Source: GCA-2786165 sp964625775 (GTDB lineage: Bacteria; Pseudomonadota; Gammaproteobacteria; Legionellales; Legionellaceae). Taken from it: a stretch of 64,000 bases of DNA. Under the pieces are notes generated by a model. That model was not told the origin of the DNA and searched no databases. It saw only the letters and a program-made list of their open reading frames with translations. The position numbers and the translations under genes were made by a program. The stretch spans positions 1 to 64,000 of the forward strand of contig CAZVEH010000001.1 in assembly GCA_964625775.1 (NCBI GenBank), in the 5' to 3' direction. Positions within the stretch are counted from its first letter, which is position 1. Every line of letters begins with the position of its first letter. This document shows, in pieces, positions 26,061 through 35,257 of the stretch.

Positions 26061-27266
26061 ATGCTTAAAAACATAGCCCAAAAATTATTATTTATGCGTC
26101 TTTCGAAGTTAAAAATTGGCCTTTTGACGATCCAAGAGGGTCAAAAATCGTGGTCCTTTGGTGACCAGGGTGCACCTTCTGACTTAAACGCTGTGATGAG
26201 AGTCGCATCTCCTAATTTTTATTGGGACATCATCCTAGGAGGGAGCTTAGGCGCAGCCGATGTTTTTATCCAAAAAGGATGGGAAACCGACCATTTAACG
26301 AAGGTACTACGGTTATTTTTGCGCAATGAAATTGCACAGCATTATGAAGAAAAAAGCCGCTTTAAATTAGCCAAGTGGTGGCGCTGGATGATCCATCAAT
26401 TCAAACGGAATAACATCAAAGGCAGTCGTCATAATATCGCCCAACATTATGATTTAAGTAATGAATTTTTTAGACTGTTTCTTGATGAAAACATGATGTA
26501 CTCCAGTGCAATGTTTCCTACTGAGCATGCAGATTTGGACACAGCGGCAAGGCATAAATTGGATGTGATTTGCCAAAAATTAGATTTAAAACCAGGGGAT
26601 ACTGTGTTGGAAATTGGCACCGGTTGGGGTGGATTTGCATTGCATGCGGCTGAACAGTATGGATGCAAGGTCGTTACCACCACGATTTCTCAACAGCAAT
26701 ACGATCTAGCTCAACAGCGTATTTCAGAAAAAAACTTACATGATCAAATCACCTTGTTAAAACAGGACTATCGGCATTTAACAGGAATTTACGACAAGAT
26801 CGTATCTATTGAAATGATAGAAGCCGTAGGCCATCAATACTACGCTACCTTCTTTTCAAGCTGCGCTGCTTTATTAAAACCCAATGGTCAGATGCTCATA
26901 CAAGCGATTACGATTCAAGATCAGGCTTTTGACAGAGCCAAACATGAGGTCGATTTTATTAAACGATCCATTTTTCCTGGAAGCTGTATTCCATCGGTTA
27001 CCTCTTTATTAACCGCGATGACACAGGCCAGTGATTTACGTTTATTCCATTTAGAAGACATTGGTTTGCACTACGCTAAAACCCTTCAACTCTGGCGTGA
27101 GCGTTTTTTCCAAGCACAGGAACAGGTCCTTGCTTTGGGTTTTGACAACGCTTTTATGCGGTTATGGGATTTTTATTTTTCTTATTGTGAAGCAGGTTTT
27201 GCTGAAGGGTATTTAGGGGACATGCATCTTCATTTTGTTAAACCACTCGCCATACAAGCCAAATGA
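26061..27266 (+). CDS. Cyclopropane-fatty-acyl-phospholipid synthase family methyltransferase
   Basis: This SAM-dependent enzyme methylates the double bond of unsaturated phospholipid acyl chains. SAM motif I VLEIGTGWGGFALHAAEQYG is near 181-200, followed by the family block YDKIVSIEMIEAVGHQYY and the catalytic-region FIKRSIFPGSCIPS. The signature HNIAQHYDLSNEFF is near 122 and MYSSAMF near 142. At 401 residues it is close to family length. It overlaps DUF2878 by 4 bases. Whether the product is a cyclopropane, methylated or furan fatty acid cannot be told from sequence. Confidence 0.9.
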   Translation: MLKNIAQKLLFMRLSKLKIGLLTIQEGQKSWSFGDQGAPSDLNAVMRVASPNFYWDIILGGSLGAADVFIQKGWETDHLTKVLRLFLRNEIAQHYEEKSRFKLAKWWRWMIHQFKRNNIKGSRHNIAQHYDLSNEFFRLFLDENMMYSSAMFPTEHADLDTAARHKLDVICQKLDLKPGDTVLEIGTGWGGFALHAAEQYGCKVVTTTISQQQYDLAQQRISEKNLHDQITLLKQDYRHLTGIYDKIVSIEMIEAVGHQYYATFFSSCAALLKPNGQMLIQAITIQDQAFDRAKHEVDFIKRSIFPGSCIPSVTSLLTAMTQASDLRLFHLEDIGLHYAKTLQLWRERFFQAQEQVLALGFDNAFMRLWDFYFSYCEAGFAEGYLGDMHLHFVKPLAIQAK

Positions 27267-27796
27267 ATTCATTTATAAAAACCTTGTTACCCTTCGTTGT
27301 ATTTCAAATTCAATGGTGGCTCTGTATTTTATCAAGTCACCACCATACCCAATATGGGTATGGTTTGGCCGTTATGATTTTTTTACTTAATTTATTTTAT
27401 CAACCTATAACACGACCCATGCTCTTATTTTTCTTGCTCTTATCAAGCTGGGGAATAATCAATGATACCATGCTGATGCAAATCGGTGTGTTTGGGTTTC
27501 CTTTGCATATGGGCCACTTAATTCCAGCCTGGTTAATGGTGTTGTGGGTGTGTTTCAGCGCATGGTTTCTTCATGCTCAATGGCTTAATCAGCGATTGTC
27601 CTCTGTATTATGTCTTTTTTCCATCGGTGGGGCAGGTAGTTATTATGGTGCAGTCAAGCTTAATGCCTTGATTTTTTTAATACCAACCAACCGTGCGCTC
27701 ATGATACTGTTTATGGATTGGTTTTATTTGGGGCTGGTCTTTTTTTTAACCGTGAAGTGGATGCACGTTCTGCAGGAAAAAAAAGAATCCCAATAA
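27263..27796 (+). CDS. DUF2878 family membrane protein
   Basis: A 177-residue protein with about five hydrophobic helices and few charged residues. The pattern (FQIQWWLCILSSHH near the N-terminus, SSWGIINDTMLMQIGVF, PAWLMVLWVCFSAWFLHAQWLN) matches DUF2878, a family found at the ends of these lipid operons. Function unknown. It overlaps the preceding gene by 4 bases and is the last gene of the operon. Confidence 0.78.
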   Translation: MNSFIKTLLPFVVFQIQWWLCILSSHHHTQYGYGLAVMIFLLNLFYQPITRPMLLFFLLLSSWGIINDTMLMQIGVFGFPLHMGHLIPAWLMVLWVCFSAWFLHAQWLNQRLSSVLCLFSIGGAGSYYGAVKLNALIFLIPTNRALMILFMDWFYLGLVFFLTVKWMHVLQEKKESQ

Positions 27797-27876
27797 TCCC
27801 TATCTATGGACCCCGCCTGTTTTGCAAGAGGTCATTCAAAATGTTAGCAAGATAGGGTGAGATGCAGTCCTGTATT

Positions 27877-27899
27877 CGGTTTCTAAATGATTGAAACCG
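27877..27899. terminator. Possible terminator between convergent genes
   Basis: CGGTTTC and GAAACCG form a 7-bp stem with a 9-base loop. It lies between the lipid operon and the convergent 27933 gene. There is no T-run, so the call is tentative. Confidence 0.35.
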
Positions 27900-27932
27900 T
27901 TATTGGGCACCTAAAACACTGTCTCTACGGCG

Positions 27933-30236
27933 CTACAACCTAGGCATAGCAACCGGCGCACAACACAGATCTTTTAAAGGCACAGAAGTTGCCATACCGG
28001 ATTTAAATAAAAATAAATGATGATTTGGCTGTGTTCGGTATTCTGGAATCTTGGGTGCAGCAATCAGTGGTTGTAATCCTTGTAATGCTTCGTACCGCTG
28101 TTGCACGGATCGCCTATTTTCTATTGGGGTTGCATCATGATCATAATCCCATTGTGCAGCTCTTCTGATCAGTGGATCAAACAGATATTTTAATAAGCGC
28201 AGCGGAATAGTATTGTCATGGTTGTGATCATCTGATCCTTGAAACCTGTTTTTTACCATAGCAGTGGCATCACGTCGGTGGGCATGATTGGGGTATAAAT
28301 AATCATAATCTTCAAGCAACTCAAAGCCGCCATTGATGAACAAAGACCAAAACTTAGACAGGCCTTCTACTTGGTCTCCTGTAACTGCCGCACTATACAA
28401 ATGGCCAGTGAAGAGTAATTTTTCTAACGGTTCAAACAACAGCCGCAGTAAAATACGATAAGGATTCCATTTTTGCTCTATGGTTTCATTTGCAAATTCT
28501 TCCGCGGAGATGCCCAAAAACTTAGGAATCAAATATTTCCATAATAAAGCATCACGTTGGGCAGCATTTTTAGGTATGGCTTCCCAGAGAGAGTTGAACA
28601 CACGTCCTGATGCCCATAAAGCAATAAAATGATTAAAGCTTGGATCTTCTTCAATATTATCCAACGTGTTGGCAATACTTTGGATACTAAAGGGTAAAAT
28701 AGATAAACCAATGAAGGCCGGAATGATCATATTTAAAATAACTTTGGGCAGCAAGCTCATCAACGCAAACAAAGGTTTATGTTGATGAAAAATGGTCAAC
28801 CATGTGCCTATGGTGCAATAGGTCAATAGCATGGTCAGCAGGAATAAAAAAAACGTCACGCCCAGCATCAGTTTGGATTTCAAAGAGCTGTTTTGCGTAT
28901 TGGCTCTCATTCGATCGAAAAATTTTGTAAATGGATTATTTAAGAGCATTTCAGTCATAGAATTATAAATGAGCAATCCATACGCGCCCCCAGCAACTAA
29001 GGCAAGAGGCACAATGATACCGGGGAAGGCACTCAATGAAATGGCTGCAAGCAATGGGATGGACGCGAATGATTCCGTGATCAAATACGTGGTACCCAGT
29101 CCCATGACGATGCCGGCGAACAAACTGGCTGCTATGGCCAACCGGGAATAAAGCGTATGCCAGCCTAATTGTGAACGCCAGTGTTGGCGATCTTGTGCAG
29201 AGATCCATTGTTGCAATTTGTTGTTGTGAAATTTATGGTTGAGATCAAGCAAATTTTCTCTGGTGGTTTCATCTAAAGTATCAAGTGATAAAAAACTGCT
29301 TTTTTTTCTGTGGAAAGACTGGTGTAATTGCATGGTTGCAAAATCAAAATTACAAAAAACAAAGGGTTTTTCGGGGATAATAGAAAACACGGGGGTTACA
29401 GTAGCAACAGGTGTTTCTGGATGAAACAAATGAGTTGTTATGGTCTTTTCAAGCGCTTGTACATGCTCATTCAAGCGATTTAATATGTTTTGATGATCTT
29501 CGTTAAACGGTTGCGTTCGCACATAATTGGTCCACTGTTCAACATGTTCAAGCTGAGAGAGATACATAGAGATCAATAAGGGATAGTTTTCCCGACACCT
29601 TTCCACCGTATCTGAGCCATAAAGCTTTTGATACAGGCTGTGAATTTTTTGATTGTGAGCCTGGTTTTCGATAAATTGCTCAGAAGTGTAAGATTTTAAA
29701 AACCCAGTTTGATTGATGTCTATACTTTTTTGTTCATAAACACCCTGTTGATTACGAAAGCCCATGTGATAGCCATATTCATTCTGAATGATTAGTACTT
29801 CGTTGAATTGGCATACCCTGATTTTATCTTCCTCCGTAGGTTCGGTAGGTAAGAAACGATTGCGATTGTGATCAAACTGAGCTAGTTTTTCTTGTAAGTA
29901 GAGCCCTGTCATTTGCCGTTCATATTCCTCTACCCCAGGCGTGGCCAATTTTTCCAAAGAGCCGCGAAGATTTTGTAAATAAATCTCGCCTTCATAGGCA
30001 ATCGCCAAAACAAAAGAGATACAGGCGCGACCGATGCTTAAGGGCCACAGTGCTAACATACCGCAGAAACTCAGCATGCCAAGAATCATACTGGCGCTGA
30101 TTGCCAATACTAAAGCACTGACTTCTATGATGACGGGTTTCCAGCGGGCATACAAAGCAGAGTACGTGCCGATGCTTGGCCATGTTGAGCGTGGAGGTGT
30201 TGTCAGTCCTGGGATTTGTTCTATAGGGGCAAACAT
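27933..30236 (-). CDS. Large multi-pass membrane protein, unknown
   Basis: I do not recognise this protein of about 767 residues. A hydrophobic pair lies near 35-83, a long soluble charged domain covers 84-365, then about six more hydrophobic segments (AIAASLFAGIVMGLG, IIVPLALVAGGAYGLLIY, LMLGVTFFLFLLTMLLTY, ILNMIIPAFIGLSILPF) span roughly 370-545. The C-terminal 220 residues are soluble and rich in charged and aromatic residues. I prefer the ATG at 30236 over the one at 30242 because the AAAGG site abuts the latter. It follows the 31373 gene by about 30 bases, so the two are probably cotranscribed. A membrane-inserted effector or envelope protein is possible. Confidence 0.6.
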   Translation of the reverse strand: MFAPIEQIPGLTTPPRSTWPSIGTYSALYARWKPVIIEVSALVLAISASMILGMLSFCGMLALWPLSIGRACISFVLAIAYEGEIYLQNLRGSLEKLATPGVEEYERQMTGLYLQEKLAQFDHNRNRFLPTEPTEEDKIRVCQFNEVLIIQNEYGYHMGFRNQQGVYEQKSIDINQTGFLKSYTSEQFIENQAHNQKIHSLYQKLYGSDTVERCRENYPLLISMYLSQLEHVEQWTNYVRTQPFNEDHQNILNRLNEHVQALEKTITTHLFHPETPVATVTPVFSIIPEKPFVFCNFDFATMQLHQSFHRKKSSFLSLDTLDETTRENLLDLNHKFHNNKLQQWISAQDRQHWRSQLGWHTLYSRLAIAASLFAGIVMGLGTTYLITESFASIPLLAAISLSAFPGIIVPLALVAGGAYGLLIYNSMTEMLLNNPFTKFFDRMRANTQNSSLKSKLMLGVTFFLFLLTMLLTYCTIGTWLTIFHQHKPLFALMSLLPKVILNMIIPAFIGLSILPFSIQSIANTLDNIEEDPSFNHFIALWASGRVFNSLWEAIPKNAAQRDALLWKYLIPKFLGISAEEFANETIEQKWNPYRILLRLLFEPLEKLLFTGHLYSAAVTGDQVEGLSKFWSLFINGGFELLEDYDYLYPNHAHRRDATAMVKNRFQGSDDHNHDNTIPLRLLKYLFDPLIRRAAQWDYDHDATPIENRRSVQQRYEALQGLQPLIAAPKIPEYRTQPNHHLFLFKSGMATSVPLKDLCCAPVAMPRL

Positions 30237-30266
30237 GAGCATCCTTTTTGTATTTTTCCGCGTATG

Positions 30267-31373
30267 CTATATCAAATGAGAATGATTATCAATAACTCTG
30301 GTGGGTGTTGCATTTGCGAATAATAGCGGTTGTAAGGTGGTTTGATGAAGTTGAGTCTTAAAAAAATCACCTATCGAACGGCATTGTATCGCTCTGGTTT
30401 GACCCTGGTATTGTTTCTCGCAATGGATGGTTTGGTGTAAGTCGGTTTGCATTTGGGTAAAAGTGGCGTGTTGATGATGAAAATAGAGTGCAATGCCTAA
30501 ACCAATGATCAGTAATGACGCTGCTGCAAGCAAAGAGCATTTCATAATCAATAAAACGATCACCTCAGGCAGGGCATGACCCGTCAGATATCGAAAAAAT
30601 GCTGGGATACTGATGAGAAGAGCAAATCCTCCCATCAACAGCAAGGTTGTTTTGGCTGCATTGATCAAAGCCGTTTTCTTGCGTTCTTGATATGCTGTTA
30701 CAGTATTGTCGAGTTGAGCGCTTATATGCGGTAATAATGTGGAGATAACGGTCCAATTTTCTCTGGGAGCACTCTCTGGGGCCGTCTTTAAGTTTGAGAT
30801 AGAAGACAGCAGCTGGCGCTCTTGGAACGTAGCGAGATGAACACAATAAGGATTTTTAGCTGTTATGTTGTTTTTAAATTGTTCGTAGTGTCTTTTTATG
30901 TTTTGGTCATTAGAGGTGGTAATGTTCTGAAGTACTTTGCTGTGCTTGTTATAGTGATAGAGTTTATCTTGATACCAAGAAATAATCTGATTATTAGAAA
31001 CAGCACCGGGTGCTTGTCGACGATAAAAGTGATTAATCATTTCCACGGTCAACTGGGGTTGATACTCTTCGCAACCCAGATAATAAAAGCGGGTGTGTTT
31101 GCTCGGGTACTCCAAATGGATGAGCTCATACTCCTCATACAATTGAGGTAAAAAATGTGTGAGGTGATCCTCATCTATTTCTGGAAAAAGCTTTGGGATG
31201 ATAGTTAGAGTGGTTGTGATATTGTCGTGCAATACATCCAAAAGAAAACGAGCATCTAAAGTTAATGCAGGGTCGTGAGTTTGTATTCGTTGCTGTTGTA
31301 TCACGTCAAGGATGCGTCGGAGTGTTGCAATAACTATAGTTTGAATCAAATTGGGATCAATTTTGGCAGGCAT
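30267..31373 (-). CDS. Membrane protein with two central helices, unknown
   Basis: The 368-residue protein has a charged N-terminal domain (1-235) and a pair of hydrophobic helices at about 238-300 (LLLMGGFALLISIPAFF; CSLLAAASLLIIGLGIALYF), followed by a basic, His-rich tail. No known motif or signal peptide is seen. It lies directly upstream of the larger membrane protein on the same strand. Two-helix hairpins flanked by soluble domains are common in membrane-targeted effectors, but this is only a suggestion. Confidence 0.55.
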   Translation of the reverse strand: MPAKIDPNLIQTIVIATLRRILDVIQQQRIQTHDPALTLDARFLLDVLHDNITTTLTIIPKLFPEIDEDHLTHFLPQLYEEYELIHLEYPSKHTRFYYLGCEEYQPQLTVEMINHFYRRQAPGAVSNNQIISWYQDKLYHYNKHSKVLQNITTSNDQNIKRHYEQFKNNITAKNPYCVHLATFQERQLLSSISNLKTAPESAPRENWTVISTLLPHISAQLDNTVTAYQERKKTALINAAKTTLLLMGGFALLISIPAFFRYLTGHALPEVIVLLIMKCSLLAAASLLIIGLGIALYFHHQHATFTQMQTDLHQTIHCEKQYQGQTRAIQCRSIGDFFKTQLHQTTLQPLLFANATPTRVIDNHSHLI

Positions 31374-31430
31374 TTTAATTCAAATGTATAAAATGAAATC
31401 ATTATAGGCGTATTTATAGGCATTGTCTAT

Positions 31431-31463
31431 AAAAAAGCCCTTTTCCTTAGCAGGAGAAGGGCT
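31431..31463 (-). terminator. Rho-independent terminator of the HdeD-like gene
   Basis: On the minus strand, AGCCCTTCTCC pairs with GGAAAAGGGCT, followed by a run of six T. It begins 16 bases after the stop of the HdeD-like gene. Confidence 0.8.
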
Positions 31464-31478
31464 CAAGAAGTCTCATCA

Positions 31479-32048
31479 TTATTTTAAAGTTTTACGGATG
31501 GCAAATGACAAAATCACGTAGTGCAATCCGTTGAGTAGCAACTCAATAGAAATGAACAAGCCAATGACCCACAAACTTGATAATGGCCATTGCATCAGAA
31601 TGATGCCACCAAGGATAATTGCGGCCACGCTAGATATTAAGGTAAATATCCAACCCGGAGTGCCGTGTAATGACAGTGCCATGACCAATCGGACTATCCC
31701 GATCAGAATCAATGTCCAAGCGATGAGCGCAGTGATAATGGTTGATGCGAGTAATGGATCCCAGACAATCAAACATCCACCTAGAAAATAGAATAAGGCA
31801 ATTAACCCATGCCAAACCGCTACCTTCCATTGTTTGCTTTTGAACACGTCAATACTTTGTGCCACGCCACCAATCAAAAACATCAGACCAATGAACACGA
31901 TACTGATCAACGTAACGCCGACTACAGTACTTAACCCTAAAAACCCAAAAATAACAAACAAAACGCCCAATCCAAGTAACCACGACCAATCACGTGTGAC
32001 TTCAGGAGGAAGTTTTGCTTTTCCAGTTGATTTTGCTACTCTGGCCAT
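31479..32048 (-). CDS. HdeD-family (DUF308) membrane protein
   Basis: The protein of 189 residues has six closely spaced hydrophobic helices in three repeating pairs, each with G-x-x-x-I/L patterns (LFVIFGFLGLST, LIALFYFLGGCLIVWDP, VAAIILGGIILMQWP). The repeated W/D-P turn after a helix pair is typical of DUF308/HdeD, associated with acid resistance in enterobacteria. The start at 32048 is set by a perfect AAGGAG 6 bases upstream; an earlier in-frame ATG at 32081 lacks one. It has its own terminator. Confidence 0.82.
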   Translation of the reverse strand: MARVAKSTGKAKLPPEVTRDWSWLLGLGVLFVIFGFLGLSTVVGVTLISIVFIGLMFLIGGVAQSIDVFKSKQWKVAVWHGLIALFYFLGGCLIVWDPLLASTIITALIAWTLILIGIVRLVMALSLHGTPGWIFTLISSVAAIILGGIILMQWPLSSLWVIGLFISIELLLNGLHYVILSFAIRKTLK

Positions 32049-32196
32049 TATGATCTCCTTGAGTATAAGAATGCTCCACAATCTATGTTAGCAGTATATG
32101 GTTGATTTGCAAATTATAGAAAAAAAAACAGAAATTTGGATTGCGATACAAACGAAGTGCTCGTTTTTCAGTGTGTGATGTTAAAAATTTGAGACG

Positions 32197-33096
32197 TTAT
32201 GTTTCTTCGGTTGCAGACACCAAAGATATTTTTTGGCGCCGGTTCATAAGGCGGCTTCCTAAAACATTGATACTAAGCCCACCGATGATGAGATAAGCGG
32301 CTGAAAGTTCCCATTGTTGGATGGGTTCAGCAAACACCAAAAATGAGCAACACATCCCAAATACTGGCACCAATAAGGTGAATGGAATAACCGCAGCGAT
32401 GGTGTATTCGCGCAGGAGGACATTCCAAATGCCGTATCCTATCCAAGTTGAAATATAGGTAATAAAAGCAACTGCTCCGATAGTGGCCCAGGACATGTGC
32501 GTTAAACTTGACCATATTTGGGTTGGGCTTTCTGTATAAAAAGTTAGGCCAACCAACAAAGGCGTTGATACAAAACTACCCCAAGCAACCAAAGAATATG
32601 AATTCACGTGGGCCAATTTACGTGCAAATAAGTTGCCTGCTCCCATGGCTAGGGCTGCGATAATGACTAATATAAAACCAGTCCATGATTCCGCATTGGT
32701 ATAGTTTACCCAAACCAATCCTAAGCCAATAAAGGCAATGACCGCACCTAGGATTTGGAGTGGACTGGGTATCTCGTGTAAAAAGACTGCTGCAAACAAT
32801 ATACTGAAAAAGACCTGACATTGAAGAATCAATGAGGTTAATCCTGGCGGCATACCCGCATGCATACCCGCAAACAGAAGCGCAAACTGCAGACCAAAAA
32901 TACATAGCCCATATGCTAAGATCAGTCGATACGATGCTTTAGGTCTGGGTAGAAAGAAAATTGCAGGAATGCTGGTTAAGAAAAATCGCAAAGCCCCTAA
33001 AAGATAGGGGGACACATCTGTGAGCGCGAACGTAATAACAGAAAAATTACAACCCCAAATTGCAGTGGCCAGGATAGCCAGCAGGATGTGATTCAT
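32197..33096 (-). CDS. eamA: EamA/DMT-family exporter
   Basis: The 299-residue protein has ten hydrophobic helices in two EamA halves. It resembles E. coli EamA, an exporter of cysteine-pathway metabolites, in IWGCNFSVITFAL, LRFFLTSIPAIFFLPRPK, GMPPGLTSLILQCQVFF, and WIGYGIWNVLLREY with PFTLLVPVFG. The length matches exactly when the ATG at 33096 is used; the upstream GTG at 33102 is less likely. The substrate is not certain from sequence. It stands alone. Confidence 0.75.
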   Translation of the reverse strand: MNHILLAILATAIWGCNFSVITFALTDVSPYLLGALRFFLTSIPAIFFLPRPKASYRLILAYGLCIFGLQFALLFAGMHAGMPPGLTSLILQCQVFFSILFAAVFLHEIPSPLQILGAVIAFIGLGLVWVNYTNAESWTGFILVIIAALAMGAGNLFARKLAHVNSYSLVAWGSFVSTPLLVGLTFYTESPTQIWSSLTHMSWATIGAVAFITYISTWIGYGIWNVLLREYTIAAVIPFTLLVPVFGMCCSFLVFAEPIQQWELSAAYLIIGGLSINVLGSRLMNRRQKISLVSATEET

Positions 33097-33226
33097 ACGC
33101 ACTTTAGGATGAGCCTCTTAAGATTGGATGATCAGAGTATATCATATTTATACACAAGACTGTTGCAAACCACGATCTCTATCAGGGCAAGATCATGTGC
33201 GTCTATAAATGACTCAAATAGCCGCC

Positions 33227-33297
33227 GTCCCGCGCTATATGCGCGGGATCCAGCGATCCTGCTAAATTCCTGGATCCCGCGGACGAGCCGCGGGACG
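33227..33297. repeat. Palindromic GC-rich intergenic repeat
   Basis: This 71-base element starts GTCCCGCG and ends CGCGGGAC. It contains three nested palindromes: CCCGCGC..GCGCGGG at 33229-33247, GGATCCA..TGGATCC in the middle, and TCCCGCGG..CCGCGGGA near the right end. It contrasts with the AT-rich flanks. Such GTCCCGCG-type palindromes occur as dispersed repeats in several intracellular bacteria. Confidence 0.7.
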
Positions 33298-33394
33298 TAG
33301 TAAATTGGTTATTGGTTGCAAATTAAATTCCAATCGAGCATTTATTCAGCACACATGCGGTTGCCCTGCGATCTCTATGGCCCTTTTTGTTTTC

Positions 33395-33805
33395 TTAAAG
33401 ATCTGTTTGGCTAAACTTCATACCATCCAGGTTGAGCTCCCACACGATATGTGTATTATGCTGTACATTGACAGAGGCACTATATGAATGACAGTCTGGA
33501 AAAATAAAGCTGCCACCACAAAAAGAATAGCGTAATACGTAAACACCAGATAATAATTTGGAGGTGCTTCTATCCAAATGGATAGATTCTGTACCAGGAT
33601 AGATGTTACCTTTGTGGATTACTCCTGATGGCTCCGTGAGTTCGTAGCTGATTTTGCTCCAGCTATCATTATTGACGAAGCAATTATTCAGGACAGTATG
33701 TTGAACATACTCAACATCAGGTGCAACATTTTGTTCGGCATGTGCTAAATGGCTGGATGATAGGATGGCAAAGATCAGCCCAGATATAGAGAAAAAATTT
33801 TTCAC
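33395..33805 (-). CDS. Small exported protein, unknown
   Basis: The 136-residue protein starts with a clear signal peptide (KNFFSISGLIFAILSSSHLAHA-EQ). The mature part has four cysteines (NNCFVNND, SFCGG, FPDCHS) and beta-like strands, so it is probably a small periplasmic or secreted beta protein with disulfides. The start is GTG with AGGA 8-9 bases upstream. No family recognised. Confidence 0.65.
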   Translation of the reverse strand: MKNFFSISGLIFAILSSSHLAHAEQNVAPDVEYVQHTVLNNCFVNNDSWSKISYELTEPSGVIHKGNIYPGTESIHLDRSTSKLLSGVYVLRYSFCGGSFIFPDCHSYSASVNVQHNTHIVWELNLDGMKFSQTDL

Positions 33806-33847
33806 ATGTAATCCTATTTTAATTAAAGTTGCGCAATATTAGTAAGG

Positions 33848-34327
33848 CTACCTGTGATTGTCAAATTGTTTGGCAGAAAACAACGCCAGATCAATGATTT
33901 TTTTTGACTGCTCTGGATCGTCGGACATTTGGCTCACATCCTGAGTGAGTTCTATAAAAAAATCAGCATTGGGTGTTTGCGGATGATACAATGCAGTGAC
34001 ATGGCGATAAATGTAATGTAGTAATTCTTTGTTGATGGTGATTTTATTGGTTTCTGTGGCATGATTGCTATGACAATCACCAAACAACAACCAGCCGGGT
34101 GCAACATCCAAATGGGTGGCAATTTCGATGAGCTTATTCGATTCTGGAATGGCCTGTCCACGCAAATATTTGCGACAAATCTGCAAAGAATGTCCGGTCA
34201 TTTGTGCAAATTTCTGAACATGTACACCAGATGGTGACCGAGAAGAGCAGTATCCTTTCGCAAGCAACGCAGCACGTAAGCGTGAGGCGAATTGCTGATT
34301 GAAATGAGGTTTCTCTAATTTGATCAT
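33848..34327 (-). CDS. XRE-family helix-turn-helix regulator
   Basis: A 159-residue protein. Residues about 36-85 form a Cro/CI-type helix-turn-helix: VQKFAQMTGHSLQICRKYLR, then a second element with the typical P-xx-L-xxIAxxLxVxPxWLLFG end (IPESNKLIEIATHLDVAPGWLLFG). The C-terminal 70 residues are helical and unlike known ligand domains, probably for dimerisation. Targets unknown. Confidence 0.75.
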   Translation of the reverse strand: MIKLEKPHFNQQFASRLRAALLAKGYCSSRSPSGVHVQKFAQMTGHSLQICRKYLRGQAIPESNKLIEIATHLDVAPGWLLFGDCHSNHATETNKITINKELLHYIYRHVTALYHPQTPNADFFIELTQDVSQMSDDPEQSKKIIDLALFSAKQFDNHR

Positions 34328-34673
34328 GGTGTGGGGTCTTCTTATGAAAGTCCTGAGAGAGTGTAATCAATCCTACCTAATGTGACAACCCAAGCTGCAC
34401 AAAATCACTGGGTGTTTTCTCATTCTCTAATGGAAATATAAAGTTTCTATTGGAAATAAACGATTGACATTATTTGTCTTGTGGTTAAACTTAATTCCGA
34501 AAATCAAAGTCCATCTTGATTTTTGAGTCCAATCACGGAATGGTTTGAGCGGAAAAAGGAATCCCCCTCAAACCAAACACAGGAAACACAGTGGTAAACA
34601 TAGCTGTTGAAACCTCGCTTATGGCTGGAATTGATACCCCCGATCGATACCGGCCTTTCTCATCCTCGATGGT
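34328..34673 (+). ncRNA. Promoter and hairpin-rich intergenic region, possible small RNA
   Basis: This 346-base gap has a consensus promoter on the plus strand: TTGACA at 34464-34469 and TAAACT at 34486-34491, 16 bases apart. Downstream are two perfect 8-bp stems: AAAATCAA (34500-34507) with TTGATTTT (34516-34523), and GGTTTGAG (34542-34549) with CTCAAACC (34567-34574). No plus-strand gene follows. A small RNA is possible, but I see no T-run terminator, and both hairpins are symmetric, so could act on the minus strand. Confidence 0.3.
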
Positions 34674-35036
34674 TTAATAGGTTCGCACACGGACTTGACG
34701 TCGACAACGGACTTGTCCGTGTCGGTGGTTGTTCAGATATTGTCTAGAATAAACCACTTGTCTACGAGTATAGGCTCGATCAACGTAAACATACTGGTCG
34801 TACTCAGGAAACAGCTCAAATCGACGTTGCTGTAATTGCATGTTAGCAAATTGTCTCCTGATGAATCTGTTGTGCAACCTTTGTGCCTGCAATTGGCGCA
34901 TCAAGCGCATATCTTGATAATCTTGTGCTTCCTGCAGGCTGGGGCCCACTGAAAAAACAATAGACGTATGCGCCTGAGTCTGTGCGCAAATGATCATCAA
35001 TAACCCGGAAAATAGTAGTCTTACTCGTTTTTTCAT
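34674..35036 (-). CDS. Small basic exported protein, unknown
   Basis: The 120-residue protein has a signal peptide (KKRVRLLFSGLLMIICAQTQAHT). The mature part is unusually rich in Arg, Gln and Tyr (RLMRQLQAQRLHNRFIRRQF, later YSRQYLNNHRH) and helical in its first half. A GAGG ribosome site supports the start. No family recognised; it may be periplasmic. Confidence 0.6.
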   Translation of the reverse strand: MKKRVRLLFSGLLMIICAQTQAHTSIVFSVGPSLQEAQDYQDMRLMRQLQAQRLHNRFIRRQFANMQLQQRRFELFPEYDQYVYVDRAYTRRQVVYSRQYLNNHRHGQVRCRRQVRVRTY

Positions 35037-35185
35037 AGCGTGCCTCGTTTTTTTATTTCATCAATTTGCGCCAATTATACCACAGTGAATAAAAAATACA
35101 CTTATCATCGGATCGGCTTACGGCGCGAGAAGTGACTTTGTGCTTTTGTAGGGTGTTGCTCTTTGATGGTGTTCTGACAAAACAA

Positions 35186-35215
35186 TTGACGATGATTAGG
35201 GAGTCATACTATACT
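35186..35215 (+). promoter_or_regulatory. Promoter of tRNA-Val (and perhaps thrS)
   Basis: TTGACG at 35186-35191 and TATACT at 35210-35215 are 18 bases apart, placing transcription start about 35 bases before the tRNA. Confidence 0.6.
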
Positions 35216-35257
35216 TCGCAGCCTCGCTGTTTGATAAACAGCTGTTGATATATTTTT

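Noticed and set aside
33305..33487. 60-codon plus-strand ORF beside the GC-rich palindrome
   Set aside because: It overlaps the signal-peptide protein gene on the other strand and has no ribosome site or recognisable product.
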